Positions 1 to 8,631 of a DNA stretch of 64,000 nt are shown piece after piece. Below the pieces are notes generated by a model. The model was not told the origin of the DNA, did not search any database, and saw nothing but the letters and a program-made list of their open reading frames with translations. The stretch covers positions 66,226-130,225 of the forward strand of contig JBGTDX010000039.1 of NCBI GenBank assembly GCA_041748075.1, given 5' to 3'. The number at the start of each line of letters is the position of its first letter. Position 1 is the first letter of the stretch. A program made the position numbers and the translations under genes. Source of the stretch: JBGSYJ01 sp041748075. Lineage in GTDB: Bacteria > Acidobacteriota > Thermoanaerobaculia > Gp7-AA8.

Positions 1-2
1 CC

Positions 3-329
3 GCGAAGCGGCGTCCCGAGTCCAAAATCGCGGAACGGGCCGATTTTGTTGACGGCCACACGCATTTTCCGGTCGTGCTTTCGCTCACCGACAAGGCGAT
101 CTTCTACGAAAATATGGAACTCGCCGCCCAGATCGATCTCGAGCGAATCGAGGAGGTCGAGTACACCGACGAGCTGACCATGGGTGGGGACACCAACGGT
201 AGAGTTCTCCGGCTGCGTTCCCATGGCCATACATTCGAGTTCGTACTCACCGAGGCCAGCGCCGCACGGTGGGGCGAGATGCTCCCCAAGCACCTCTACA
301 GCGACCCCGGAAAGGTCCACACCGTCTGA
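3..329 (+). CDS. Hypothetical protein, 5' end cut by window
   Basis: The frame is open from the first bases of the window to the TGA at 327-329, so the start lies upstream. A GTG at 75 could be an internal start but the reading frame continues unbroken before it. About 108 residues are visible. They alternate charged and hydrophobic segments (LSLTDKAIFYEN, IEEVEYTDEL, RVLRLRSHGHTFEFVL), a pattern like the beta-rich PH/GRAM-type folds of small bacterial proteins, ending in a short helix. No catalytic motif is seen and I do not recognise the family. A GC-rich hairpin follows at 360-383. Confidence 0.6.
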   Translation, partial: AKRRPESKIAERADFVDGHTHFPVVLSLTDKAIFYENMELAAQIDLERIEEVEYTDELTMGGDTNGRVLRLRSHGHTFEFVLTEASAARWGEMLPKHLYSDPGKVHTV

Positions 330-359
330 GCTCACGTTAGAAGCACCCCGCCTCGCCGT

Positions 360-383
360 GGCAGGGCCCTTCGAGGCCCTGCC
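360..383 (+). terminator. Possible terminator hairpin
   Basis: A perfect 9-bp stem (GGCAGGGCC / GGCCCTGCC) closes a 6-nt loop, 31 bases after the stop of the first gene. No T-run follows, so intrinsic termination is only a possibility. Confidence 0.4.
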
Positions 384-447
384 GCTCGTGAGAAGAGCCT
401 TGCCCTCTGTTAGCTGATCGGAATGCCCGCCCCCGGCAGCCTGTTCC

Positions 448-477
448 TTGACAGGCACCACAATAGATCTTTAGATT
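448..477 (+). promoter_or_regulatory. Sigma-70-like promoter for tRNA-Pro
   Basis: A consensus -35 box TTGACA at 448-453 is followed after 18 bases by TAGATT at 472-477, a fair -10 box. Transcription would begin around 484, about ten bases before the mature tRNA-Pro 5' end. No start was measured. Confidence 0.55.
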
Positions 478-493
478 GAGCGGTTTTCACGGT

Positions 494-571
<78 letters not shown>

Positions 572-578
572 ATCGTAG

Positions 579-655
579 GGATGAAGTCTGAAGGATGAAG
601 GATCAAGCGGCCCGGCCTCCGTCTTTCCTCATCCTTCAGCCTTCAGGCTTCATCC
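579..655. repeat. GGATGAA-type heptamer hairpin
   Basis: Left-arm words ATGAAG, GAAGGATGAAGGAT are matched in inverse on the right arm (CATCCTTCAG, CTTCATCC). It fills the spacer between tRNA-Pro and tRNA-His and belongs to the 7-bp-period repeat class seen across the window. Confidence 0.7.
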
Positions 656-664
656 TCGTCATAT

Positions 665-742
665 GGTGGGTATAGTTCAGTTGGTTAGAATGTCGGATTG
701 TGGCTCCGAAGGTCGTGGGTTCAAATCCCACTACCCACCCCA
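665..742 (+). tRNA. tRNA-His (anticodon GTG)
   Basis: Acceptor GTGGGTA pairs with TACCCAC, with the extra G(-1) of histidine tRNAs at 665 opposite C at 739. The anticodon loop TTGTGGC contains GTG and CCA is encoded. It sits between two heptamer hairpins. Confidence 0.95.
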
Positions 743-747
743 ACTTT

Positions 748-817
748 CTGAAGGATGAAGGCGGAAGGATGAAGGATGAACCTGGAGTCATCCCTCAACC
801 CTCAACTTCATCCTTTC
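748..817. repeat. GGATGAA-type heptamer hairpin
   Basis: GAAGGATGAAGG and GGATGAAGGATGAA on the left are partly mirrored by TCATCC, CTTCATCC on the right. It fills the tRNA-His to tRNA-Arg spacer. Pairing is imperfect. Confidence 0.6.
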
Positions 818-823
818 CTGTTT

Positions 824-900
824 CTGCCCGTAGCTCAGTCGGATAGAGCAACAGCCTTCTAAGCTGTGGGTCGCTGGTTCGAATCCAGCCGGGCAGACCA
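824..900 (+). tRNA. tRNA-Arg (anticodon TCT)
   Basis: Acceptor CTGCCCG pairs with CGGGCAG. The anticodon stem ACAGC/GCTGT closes loop CTTCTAA, which carries TCT. CCA is encoded at 898-900. Confidence 0.95.
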
Positions 901-993
901 GATAAGGAGTTTCACCTCAGCGTCACTCCCAGGGACAGCCGCGCCGCCGACGTAGAATCGACCCGCGGACTTCCGTACGAGATCGGAGCATCA

Positions 994-2331
994 ATGCGAC
1001 TCACAGCCGCCTGTCTGACCGTTTTCCTCGTTGCTTCAGCCGAAGGCGCAGAGCGCAGCCTCGACGTCGTTTCCGAAGCCCTCGCTGCCACGACGCTCTC
1101 AGGTATGGCGCGCTCGATCGTGGGCGGTGCCGAAGTCGCCATTCCCGTCGCGATGGGTGGCGCTGAGGTTCATCAGACCAACCCCGTGATCGCCTCGGAC
1201 GGCGAATCGTTTCTGATCGTGTGGAGAGAGTCGACCGAGTGCTGCTTCTGGAAAGAGAATCAGCAGACGACGGGCGAGCTGTATACCGCCAGATTGAACT
1301 CGCGGGGCGAGCGGATTGGCCAGCCTTTACTCATCTCATCGATCGCGACGACGAGCACTCCGGCAATCACTTTCGATGGGACGAATTACCTTCTCGCCTG
1401 GGGCGAGTTCGGACCCCTCGGCATGCGTGTCGTTGCGCAGCGGTTCTCGCCCGACCTGAGACCAGTCGAACCGACTCCGTTCATTATTTTTAACCCGGTA
1501 CCCAGCCCCGATATGCGGATTGGTTCAGCCTGCGGTCCGGACGACTGTCTCATCATCTTCGAAGACGGACACGCCCTGGTTTCGAAGACCGGAGGTGTGC
1601 TCAGCCTTTCACTGCGTACCGGTGGACTCAAAAACGCGGTGATTCCGACCGAAAGCGGGTATGTAGCGACGATGATGATCCGTCAGCAATGGTCGGGGCC
1701 GATCATGCCTCCTGTGCCGCCGACGGACGCGAACCACATCGCCGAGTTCTCCCGCGATGGCACGGTCGCTGGACCGTTCGAGTTCGGTTACCTCTCGGGA
1801 TACTCCAATGAACAGATTGGCGCATCCCTGGCGACGAACGGCTCGTCCATTCTGATTGCTGCCGTCGATTCAAATTACGAGCATCCTCGACTCGTGCGGC
1901 CGCCGCTCTATGTCACACCCGTTCCGGCGAAAATTTCTTCGGTGCCCTTTGCGCCCAGGTTCTATGTCGACGTCGGCAACATCGACGGACGGCAACCGTG
2001 GATCAGCGATCCTCAGGTCATCTGGACCGGCAAGCGATACCTTCTCGTTTACCAGAGATCAAACGAGAGCTTTACGCACCGCATCCTGCCGTCAAAAGCC
2101 GACATCTGGGGCGTATGGATCGACCCGGACGGCTCCGGCACTCCCGGATCCCCGTTCGATCTGACCGCGACGGAACAGTTCGAGTCGCTTCCGGCAATCA
2201 CTGTCAACGCGCGTGGGCTGATGGCGCTCGCGTTCGTGCGCGGCCGTGGGGGCGAAGACTCTCCGAACCCGCGACTGTTCGTGAAAACGCTTTCCGATGG
2301 CGGTGGCCGGTCCCGGCCGGCTCGACGCTGA
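994..2331 (+). CDS. Secreted protein with beta-propeller-like repeats, function unknown
   Basis: The 445-residue product starts at ATG 994 with a signal peptide (MRLTAACLTVFLVASAEGA, probable cleavage near residue 19). The mature part repeats a motif of the form NPVIASDGESFLIVW, TPAITFDGTNYLLAW, SLATNGSSILIA and PQVIWTGKRYLLVY. This pattern of short four-stranded blades is typical of extracellular beta-propeller or FG-GAP-like proteins. Cysteine pairs at CC (about residue 82) and CGPDDC could form disulfides. No catalytic motif is recognised. It is convergent with the next gene across a hairpin at 2386-2414. Confidence 0.7.
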   Translation: MRLTAACLTVFLVASAEGAERSLDVVSEALAATTLSGMARSIVGGAEVAIPVAMGGAEVHQTNPVIASDGESFLIVWRESTECCFWKENQQTTGELYTARLNSRGERIGQPLLISSIATTSTPAITFDGTNYLLAWGEFGPLGMRVVAQRFSPDLRPVEPTPFIIFNPVPSPDMRIGSACGPDDCLIIFEDGHALVSKTGGVLSLSLRTGGLKNAVIPTESGYVATMMIRQQWSGPIMPPVPPTDANHIAEFSRDGTVAGPFEFGYLSGYSNEQIGASLATNGSSILIAAVDSNYEHPRLVRPPLYVTPVPAKISSVPFAPRFYVDVGNIDGRQPWISDPQVIWTGKRYLLVYQRSNESFTHRILPSKADIWGVWIDPDGSGTPGSPFDLTATEQFESLPAITVNARGLMALAFVRGRGGEDSPNPRLFVKTLSDGGGRSRPARR

Positions 2332-2385
2332 GCACGGAACGACAGAATCGATTCATCGGTACGAACAGACGATCGCCGGCGATGA

Positions 2386-2414
2386 GGGCCGAACATGCAA
2401 TGCAATGTTCGCCC
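2386..2414. terminator. Possible bidirectional terminator between convergent genes
   Basis: GGGCCGAACAT and ATGTTCGCCC form a stem with a single bulge and a short loop, midway between two genes that face each other. There is no clear T-run, so the role is inferred from position. Confidence 0.4.
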
Positions 2415-2452
2415 ACATGGGGTGAGCCTCGAAGTTGGTTCGTCTCACGGTC

Positions 2453-4672
2453 TCACTGATCCCTGACTTTTCCGAAAGTGGAAATGAGGTCGATCCGATC
2501 GTCCGTCCACGCGACCGATCTCCCCGGCGGCAACCACTTCCACCTGCCGCCAGCCACCATCGTCTCGAGCGTAGCCCTGTCCGGCGCGATCGCCACCGCC
2601 GTGGAGGGCGACGCACCCGCGGCCGCCTCGGCTGCCGTCGGCTGGTAAACGTAGAGCACGACAGCACGCTGTTCCGCCTCAGCCCAGGCGCGGAACACGC
2701 GGGTCATGTCGACGTAGCGATTGGAGATGTGCGACATGACGAGGCCGTCCGGTTTGACCTTGCGCAGGTAGAGATTCAGGGCCTCTCTCGTCAACAGGTG
2801 CGTCGGAATCGCGTCGCTGCTGAATGCGTCGAGCAGAAGAAGATCAAACGTCTGGTCCGGTGTTTTCTCTATCAGAAGACGTCCGTCTCCGATCTCCACG
2901 AGCACTCTGGCTCGAGCGTCCCGAAGATAGGTGAAGTGGCGGCGCGCGACCGTTTCCACGTCCGGATCGATCTCGAAAAATGTGACCGTCTGTCCAGGCT
3001 CGCCCATCGCCGCGAGGGACCCTGCTCCCAGACCGAGTATGCCGATATGCGCATCAGCCTCTCGGGACGGGAGATCCTCGCCGAACGGGCCCGCCGGATG
3101 ATAGTAGCCAGTGAGGGTCATCGCTTTTTCGGGATCCCGCCACTGCGCGCCATGGCGCGTGGTGCCATGGACAAACACTCTCTCGCGCGGAGTTTCGAAC
3201 ACACGAATGACACCGAAGAAACTTCGTTCCTGCGCGATGAGAGGCTCGAGCTGCTGGACGTTGCTCATCGCATAGATCATCAGGCAGACTACGACGAATT
3301 CGAACTGACCTGCATGGCGGGCCATCATGAGCCCCAGAAGAATGATCGCCAGTGGCACGATGATCAGGATGCCCGATGCGAGGCTCTCAGGATCTCCCGT
3401 GATCGATCCTCCCCTCCGCTGGAGAATGACCAGAATCGCGGTGACACAAAGCGTGATCACGACCGTGATCGGGGGCATGTAGGTCGCCAGGTTCTTCATC
3501 CGCTCCGCAGTGAAGTGGCGCAGATAGCCACCCTTCGCGTGAATCAGGAACGCGAGCAGAAGGAGCGTGATGGGGAACTCGATTACCGAATCGAACACGA
3601 CCGGAGCGAGAAGGCTGTTGAAGATTCCACCAACGACTCCACCAATAGAGATCCAGAGATAAAACTCGGTGAGATGGCGGGGCGAAGGCCGGGAATCGGC
3701 AAGATCAGAGTGGCACAGCAGACTGCCGAAGAACACCACTGAGAGGAACGCGGAGAGCTCCAACCAGAGCGGAAACGGGATCGTGTAGAAGTAGCCCGTC
3801 AGTGACCATGCAATGCCAAAGGCTGTGAAAGTCGCAACGATCCACCTCGGAATGCGGACCATCGGTGAGAAGGCGATGATGAAAGTCAGAAGATAGAGGG
3901 AAAGTGGAACGACCCAGAAAATCGGCGCGGACGCTATGTCCGTGGTGATCTTCATGGTGACGCTCAAAAGCAGGCTCGAGGCGACTGCTGCCCGCAGTGC
4001 CCAGCCCATGCGTTGCCGCCAGTCCGTGCCCGGCTCCGCCGCGGAGCTCTTTTGCTCTGAGTGCCAAGCGTTTTTCCGAGCGCGAGAGGACCGGAACACC
4101 AGCGTCATACAGATAGCGCTGATTGCCAGGAACAGGAGGTAGAGGCCCGTCCAGACACGCCAGCCTCTCGACAGGCCGAACGCCGGCTCGAACAGCAGCG
4201 GATAGCCCAGAAGACTTAGCAGTGATCCCGCGTTCGAAACTGCATAGAGGGCAAACGGATCGCCAGTCTGGGAAAGTGAATACCACCGCTGAACCAGCGA
4301 GCTGTTCGAAGCCAGAAGGCTGAACGGCAACCCAACCGTGAGCAGCAATGCCGTCATGATCGACAGAACTGGAGAGGCTGATGGAATCGTCAGAACCGGA
4401 AGGGTGAATGGAAGTACGAGAACCGACACACCCAGAAGGGCCAGGTGCAGAATGATCTGTCGCCTCGGGCCCAGCGCGTCCAGGCTCCAGTGTGCATAGG
4501 CGTAGCCAGCCAGGAGCATTCCCTGAAAGCAGACCATACAGGTATTCCAGACGGCCGGACTTCCCCCATAGAGAGTCAGCAGAACCCTTCCGATGATCGG
4601 CTGAATGAGGAAGAGGAGGAAAGCACTGAGAAAAATCGAGACGATGAACGCGAGTCCCGTCAGTCGCTTCAA
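2453..4672 (-). CDS. Polytopic membrane protein fused to spermidine-synthase-like domain
   Basis: The 739-residue protein has two parts. Residues 1 to about 480 form many hydrophobic segments in an MFS-like arrangement. The last 250 or so residues have the Rossmann methyltransferase fold of spermidine synthases, with GILGLGAGSLAAMG as the nucleotide loop, FFEIDPDVE as the acidic loop and LLLLDAFSSDAIP. The family is often annotated as fused MFS/spermidine synthase. Its substrate is not established, and the usual aminopropyltransferase product cannot be assumed. I chose the TTG at 4672 because GGAGGAG lies just upstream. It is divergent from the radical SAM gene. Confidence 0.85.
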   Translation of the reverse strand: MKRLTGLAFIVSIFLSAFLLFLIQPIIGRVLLTLYGGSPAVWNTCMVCFQGMLLAGYAYAHWSLDALGPRRQIILHLALLGVSVLVLPFTLPVLTIPSASPVLSIMTALLLTVGLPFSLLASNSSLVQRWYSLSQTGDPFALYAVSNAGSLLSLLGYPLLFEPAFGLSRGWRVWTGLYLLFLAISAICMTLVFRSSRARKNAWHSEQKSSAAEPGTDWRQRMGWALRAAVASSLLLSVTMKITTDIASAPIFWVVPLSLYLLTFIIAFSPMVRIPRWIVATFTAFGIAWSLTGYFYTIPFPLWLELSAFLSVVFFGSLLCHSDLADSRPSPRHLTEFYLWISIGGVVGGIFNSLLAPVVFDSVIEFPITLLLLAFLIHAKGGYLRHFTAERMKNLATYMPPITVVITLCVTAILVILQRRGGSITGDPESLASGILIIVPLAIILLGLMMARHAGQFEFVVVCLMIYAMSNVQQLEPLIAQERSFFGVIRVFETPRERVFVHGTTRHGAQWRDPEKAMTLTGYYHPAGPFGEDLPSREADAHIGILGLGAGSLAAMGEPGQTVTFFEIDPDVETVARRHFTYLRDARARVLVEIGDGRLLIEKTPDQTFDLLLLDAFSSDAIPTHLLTREALNLYLRKVKPDGLVMSHISNRYVDMTRVFRAWAEAEQRAVVLYVYQPTAAEAAAGASPSTAVAIAPDRATLETMVAGGRWKWLPPGRSVAWTDDRIDLISTFGKVRDQ

Positions 4673-4682
4673 ATCTCCTCCG

Positions 4683-4702
4683 AGGTGTGTGCGTGCACAC
4701 CT
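4683..4702. promoter_or_regulatory. Short palindrome in divergent intergenic region
   Basis: AGGTGTG and CACACCT form a 7-bp inverted repeat with a 6-base centre, lying between the divergent genes starting at 4672 and 4911. It could be a regulator binding site or a 5' UTR hairpin. Nothing in the window names the regulator. Confidence 0.3.
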
Positions 4703-4910
4703 GACCTGAAATGGGCGCAGGTTACCAATCGAGTTTCGAGCAAACGCGAACCTTTGGCCTGCGCTTGCCTAAAGAGTTTCTGAACCGGATTTTCAGTCGA
4801 TAGTGTCTGCGAGGTCGACCCGTGAAACAAGTCCTGAGGCGGATGAAAGCCGTCTTCCCGGTCATCCGGCCTGCTGGGTGGGAGCGTGACCCGGAAGGAA
4901 TTGAGCCGAT

Positions 4911-6224
4911 TTGTCCTTTGTCTCATACAGCATGACTCAGATGGGCTGGCAGTATCTGTCGCCGGGCGACAAGGAGACGATCGTGCGTGGAGTGCGTGAC
5001 GGCGTCGCCTACGGTGGCCCCTATCACGTCGAGATTTATCCGGCAGACCGCTGCAACATCGAGTGCTTCTTCTGTTCCACGGCCGCGATCCGCGGAACGG
5101 ACGAGCTCCCGATGACCCGCATGGAGGAGCTGCTCAAAGAGCTGAAGAAAGCCGGAACCCGCAGCATCCGGCTTTCCGGTGGCGGTGAGCCGCTTTTCCA
5201 CCGTCAGACCAAGCCCTACCTTCGCGCAATCGCAGCCAGCGGAATTCCGATCGAGAACATCACGACGAATGCCGTGCTGATGGGTGATGAGGTCGCCGGG
5301 TTGCTGATCGACGCGCATTGTGATCAGGTCACCGTCAGTCTCAACACGGGCGATGCGGAAACCTACGCGTCCATGATGCAAACGCCTCCGAGGAACTTCG
5401 ATCGCGTTCTGGCAAACGTGCGAGGGCTCGTAGCTGCCAGACGCAAACGTGGCACGGCGCATCCGAAGGTCAACATCCAGTATCTCGTCTGGCGGGACAA
5501 CTACCGCAGCATCCCGCAAATGTATTCTCTCGCACGCGAACTGGGTGCAGACACGATTCTCTTCAACGGTCTTTCATTCCTCGAGGACGGCCAGAAGATG
5601 AATGCCGACGAAACCGCCGAGATGATGCGGCTGTACGAAGAAGTGATCCGCGCCGATGAATATCGCACGATCACCTCGATCAGCAGCTACGAGCAGGACA
5701 TCACCCCCGCGCTCGCCGAGATAACGACGCGGATTCATCACGAGCGCGCCCGTACGCCGCGCCTCCGCAGGTACCGCGACCTGTTGCTCAGGCGCGATTT
5801 TTCACTCCGTCAGAAACTTGCACACCGGGCGAGGATGCGACAGGTCGAGCGAGTCAACGCGGCCGTTGAAGAACTGTCGGACGAATGCCTGATCGGCTGG
5901 TACTCACTGGTAATCCGGACCAGTGGCGCCGTGGCTCCCTGCTGCATTCTCCAGGGCCAGCAGCTGGGGAACATCTACACGCAGAGCCTGGATGAGGTCT
6001 GGCACGGCCCGGGCTTCGCGCAACTTCGGCGAGAGCTCGCGGAGATCATCGATCAGGGTGAGGCCTGGAAGTACGATCCGCAGCGGCATCGCTACGTGAA
6101 CGGCCAGTGTGCGATCAGCGGGTCCCAGGCGTGCCCGATCCGGAGCTTCTATTACAGGCAGGACCTTCCCTTCATGCGAACCTACGACAATGCGGTTTCG
6201 GCGCGCCGAAGCGCAGCCAGCTGA
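4911..6224 (+). CDS. Radical SAM protein with SPASM-like C-terminus
   Basis: The 437-residue protein carries the radical SAM cluster motif CX3CX2C (Cys48, Cys52, Cys55 when counted from 4911), followed by RLSGGGEPLFH, the SAM-binding GGE region. The C-terminal part has CLIGWYSLVIRTSG, then APCCILQ and NIYTQSLDEVW, which resemble the auxiliary-cluster SPASM or twitch domains of peptide- and cofactor-modifying enzymes. The TTG at 4911 has GGAAGGA about ten bases upstream; ATG 4932 is the alternative start and would lose seven residues. No precursor peptide gene is visible beside it, so the substrate is unknown. Confidence 0.85.
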   Translation: MSFVSYSMTQMGWQYLSPGDKETIVRGVRDGVAYGGPYHVEIYPADRCNIECFFCSTAAIRGTDELPMTRMEELLKELKKAGTRSIRLSGGGEPLFHRQTKPYLRAIAASGIPIENITTNAVLMGDEVAGLLIDAHCDQVTVSLNTGDAETYASMMQTPPRNFDRVLANVRGLVAARRKRGTAHPKVNIQYLVWRDNYRSIPQMYSLARELGADTILFNGLSFLEDGQKMNADETAEMMRLYEEVIRADEYRTITSISSYEQDITPALAEITTRIHHERARTPRLRRYRDLLLRRDFSLRQKLAHRARMRQVERVNAAVEELSDECLIGWYSLVIRTSGAVAPCCILQGQQLGNIYTQSLDEVWHGPGFAQLRRELAEIIDQGEAWKYDPQRHRYVNGQCAISGSQACPIRSFYYRQDLPFMRTYDNAVSARRSAAS

Positions 6225-6340
6225 GGGCAAGGGAATCACGACCCCACGGGTGGCCGGGGAAGGGTGGGCAGGCAGTAGCCAACCGTGGGAGTCGTGAAAC
6301 GAGAGCCGGTTTCCCGGCCCTTTACTGCAACTTCGAGGCT

Positions 6341-7609
6341 TTAAGTGTACCGCAACCAACGGACAATTTCAGGAATTGTTGGCTTCTTGCCGTACATGAG
6401 AATGCCGATCCGATAGATCTTCGAGACGAGCCAGATCATCACGAGAATCGTCGCGAGCATGATCCCGATCGACAGAGCTATCTGCCAGGTCGGTGGGATC
6501 TGGATCGTGATTCTCAGGTACATGAGGATCGGCGTGAAGAAGGGGAACAAAGAGAGTCCGGTAGCCAGCCCGCCATTCGGGTTCTTGATCACGGGCATGA
6601 GCATCATCATGGGAATGATCAGGAGCATGGTCGCGAATGAGACCATCTGCTGGGCGTCTTCGTCCGAATTGAACATCGACCCGATGCCCGCATAAATCGT
6701 TGCGTACAGGAAGTATCCCAGTACGAAGTAGACAGGAAAGAAGACCAGAGCCGGGGTCGAGATCCTGGGCATGGCCTCGGGCGCTACCGAGAGCAGAGCT
6801 CCCACCTGCGGGGCACTTAGAACGACAGCGAAGGTCGCCCATATGGCGATCTGTGTCAGTCCGACTGCACCGATTCCCAGAATCTTTCCCATCATCAGGT
6901 CGAACGGCTTCACGCTCGAGACGATGATCTCGACGATCCGCGTCGATTTCTCCTCGAGAACGCCCCTGAGAATGTGGACACCATAAAAGATCAGCGTGAA
7001 GTAGATGAACATAGCCAAAGCAATGCTCATGAAGAACGAGCTGATACCGCTCGTCTGATCTCTGAGATCATTCGTGGCCTTTTTCACGTCGAAACCGACA
7101 CGCTTGACAGCGGCGTCAACCGCTTCCCCTGAGACTCCGAGCTGGGTCAGCCGGTATTTCGTCATCGCCTCGCGCAGTGCCGCGCGCATCGAATCGCTGG
7201 TGATGGCGCTGGACGGATTCCGGGCGAAGTAGACGACCTCGCTTTCAGCTAGTCCTGAGTCATCCACGATCAGGTAGCCCTGAATCACGCCCTTCTGCGC
7301 TTCGTCGTTCAGCTCACGCTGGATCTGAGCGAGGTTGCGGCCCCTCATCGGCTCGAGCTCGATGGGCGGCTCGCCACTCGAATCTTCCCTGCTGTCCAGA
7401 ACGGTCTGCAGCACTGGGAAGAAGTCTCCCTTCACGTCCACGATCCGGATCGCCTCAGGGCTCGATTTCGTCCGTTCGGCCAAAAAACGGGGCAGCATCG
7501 TGAATCCGAGGGTCAGCAGAGGAAAGAGAGCCGTCGAGATCCAGAACCCCTTCGTCCGGATCCGGCTCGAGTATTCTCTCTTTAGAATTGGCCACATGAC
7601 CGACTTCAT
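6341..7609 (-). CDS. ABC-2 type transporter permease (NatB-like)
   Basis: The 422-residue membrane protein begins with MKSVMWPILKREYSSRIRTKGFW, the basic start typical of ABC-2 permeases. One N-terminal membrane segment is followed by a large soluble loop (about 40-170) and then five or six membrane segments after residue 185. The motif ILRGVLEEKSTRIVEIIVSSVKPFDLMMGKI in pieces (EEKSTRIVEII) is characteristic of the NatB/YhaP group of Na+ or drug exporters. Its start overlaps the stop of the ATPase gene by one base, so the pair is translationally coupled. The transported substrate cannot be read from the sequence. Confidence 0.9.
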   Translation of the reverse strand: MKSVMWPILKREYSSRIRTKGFWISTALFPLLTLGFTMLPRFLAERTKSSPEAIRIVDVKGDFFPVLQTVLDSREDSSGEPPIELEPMRGRNLAQIQRELNDEAQKGVIQGYLIVDDSGLAESEVVYFARNPSSAITSDSMRAALREAMTKYRLTQLGVSGEAVDAAVKRVGFDVKKATNDLRDQTSGISSFFMSIALAMFIYFTLIFYGVHILRGVLEEKSTRIVEIIVSSVKPFDLMMGKILGIGAVGLTQIAIWATFAVVLSAPQVGALLSVAPEAMPRISTPALVFFPVYFVLGYFLYATIYAGIGSMFNSDEDAQQMVSFATMLLIIPMMMLMPVIKNPNGGLATGLSLFPFFTPILMYLRITIQIPPTWQIALSIGIMLATILVMIWLVSKIYRIGILMYGKKPTIPEIVRWLRYT

Positions 7610-8544
7610 CAGGCGACCTCCTCTTCCCCGAGGCCTTCGACAGGACCACCGACGACTTCGACGAAAATTTCGTCGAGCGAGGCCTCATGCGGTACGACGC
7701 TTTCTACCTCGAACTGTGTCGTGGCGATGCGGAGAAACTCCGAGCGGCTCAGGTCACGCGCGAGCTCGACCTCGACAGTGCCCTCAGAGCCATGTACGGC
7801 GAGCACACCAGGGATCGCCTGCAGACGGCTCACATCACCTCGTCCCTGAAGAAGCAGCCGGTTGCCGGAGTATCTGCTCTTGACCTCGGCAAGGCTTCCC
7901 TGAAGCACCATCTTCGCGCGATTGATCAGTCCGATCTCGTCACACAGCTTTTCCGCCTGCTCCATGACGTGAGTCGACAGCACGAGCGTCTTGCCATTCT
8001 GCTTCATCTCCATGAAGAGGTCTTTGAAGGTGCGGGCGTTCACCGGATCGAGACCCGAGAACGGCTCGTCGAGAATGAGCACATCAGGTTCGTGAATCAC
8101 GCAGCCGATGAACTGGAGCTTCTGCTGCATTCCCTTCGAGAGCTCTTCCACCTTCTTGACTCTCCATTGGGTGAGCGAAAGACGCTCGAGCCACGCTTCG
8201 GATCGCTTTCGTGACTCCTTTACCGGAAGGCCTCGGATCTCGCCGAGAAAGACGAGATGATCGAGGACTTTCATTTTGCGATAGAGCCCGCGTTCCTCAG
8301 GGAGATAGCCGACGACACGTGAAGCCGCATCCGTGCTCGGTTTTCCGAGAATCGAGATCGTCCCCGAATCGGGAACGATGATGTTCATGATCATCCGGAT
8401 CGTCGTCGTCTTGCCAGCGCCATTGGGGCCGAGCAGACCGAAGATTGTGCCGCGGCGGACGGAGAAAGAAATATCATCGACGGCAACAAACTGGTCGTAC
8501 CGTTTGCTGACGTTGCTGACCTGAATCGGGTATTCGGCTTCCAT
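7609..8544 (-). CDS. ABC transporter ATP-binding protein (NatA-like)
   Basis: The 311-residue ATPase shows a Walker A (GPNGAGKTTT, about residues 39-48), signature LSKGMQQKL, Walker B VLILDEPFSGLDP and the switch histidine in STHVMEQ. After about residue 220 there is a C-terminal extension of the type seen in NatA-like ATPases (DUF4162). It energises the permease encoded immediately downstream. Upstream lies an 87-base gap to the FHA protein gene, which is on the same strand. Confidence 0.92.
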   Translation of the reverse strand: MEAEYPIQVSNVSKRYDQFVAVDDISFSVRRGTIFGLLGPNGAGKTTTIRMIMNIIVPDSGTISILGKPSTDAASRVVGYLPEERGLYRKMKVLDHLVFLGEIRGLPVKESRKRSEAWLERLSLTQWRVKKVEELSKGMQQKLQFIGCVIHEPDVLILDEPFSGLDPVNARTFKDLFMEMKQNGKTLVLSTHVMEQAEKLCDEIGLINRAKMVLQGSLAEVKSRYSGNRLLLQGRGDVSRLQAIPGVLAVHGSEGTVEVELARDLSRSEFLRIATTQFEVESVVPHEASLDEIFVEVVGGPVEGLGEEEVA

Positions 8545-8631
8545 AGGGCCTCCAACTCCATAGCTTTCTGCAACCCGTCCGCTGGGTCGCGCAATGATAG
8601 CCCGTCCCGAGACAGCGATCGTCAGTGACCC

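Noticed and set aside
2435..3742. 435-codon open frame on the plus strand
   Set aside because: It lies inside the minus-strand fused membrane/spermidine-synthase gene, has a charged, non-globular composition (many R, E, H) and no motif. It is a complement-strand shadow.
7335..7883. 182-codon plus-strand frame across the ABC gene junction
   Set aside because: It is antisense to the permease start and the ATPase end, which show intact coupled genes and clear motifs.
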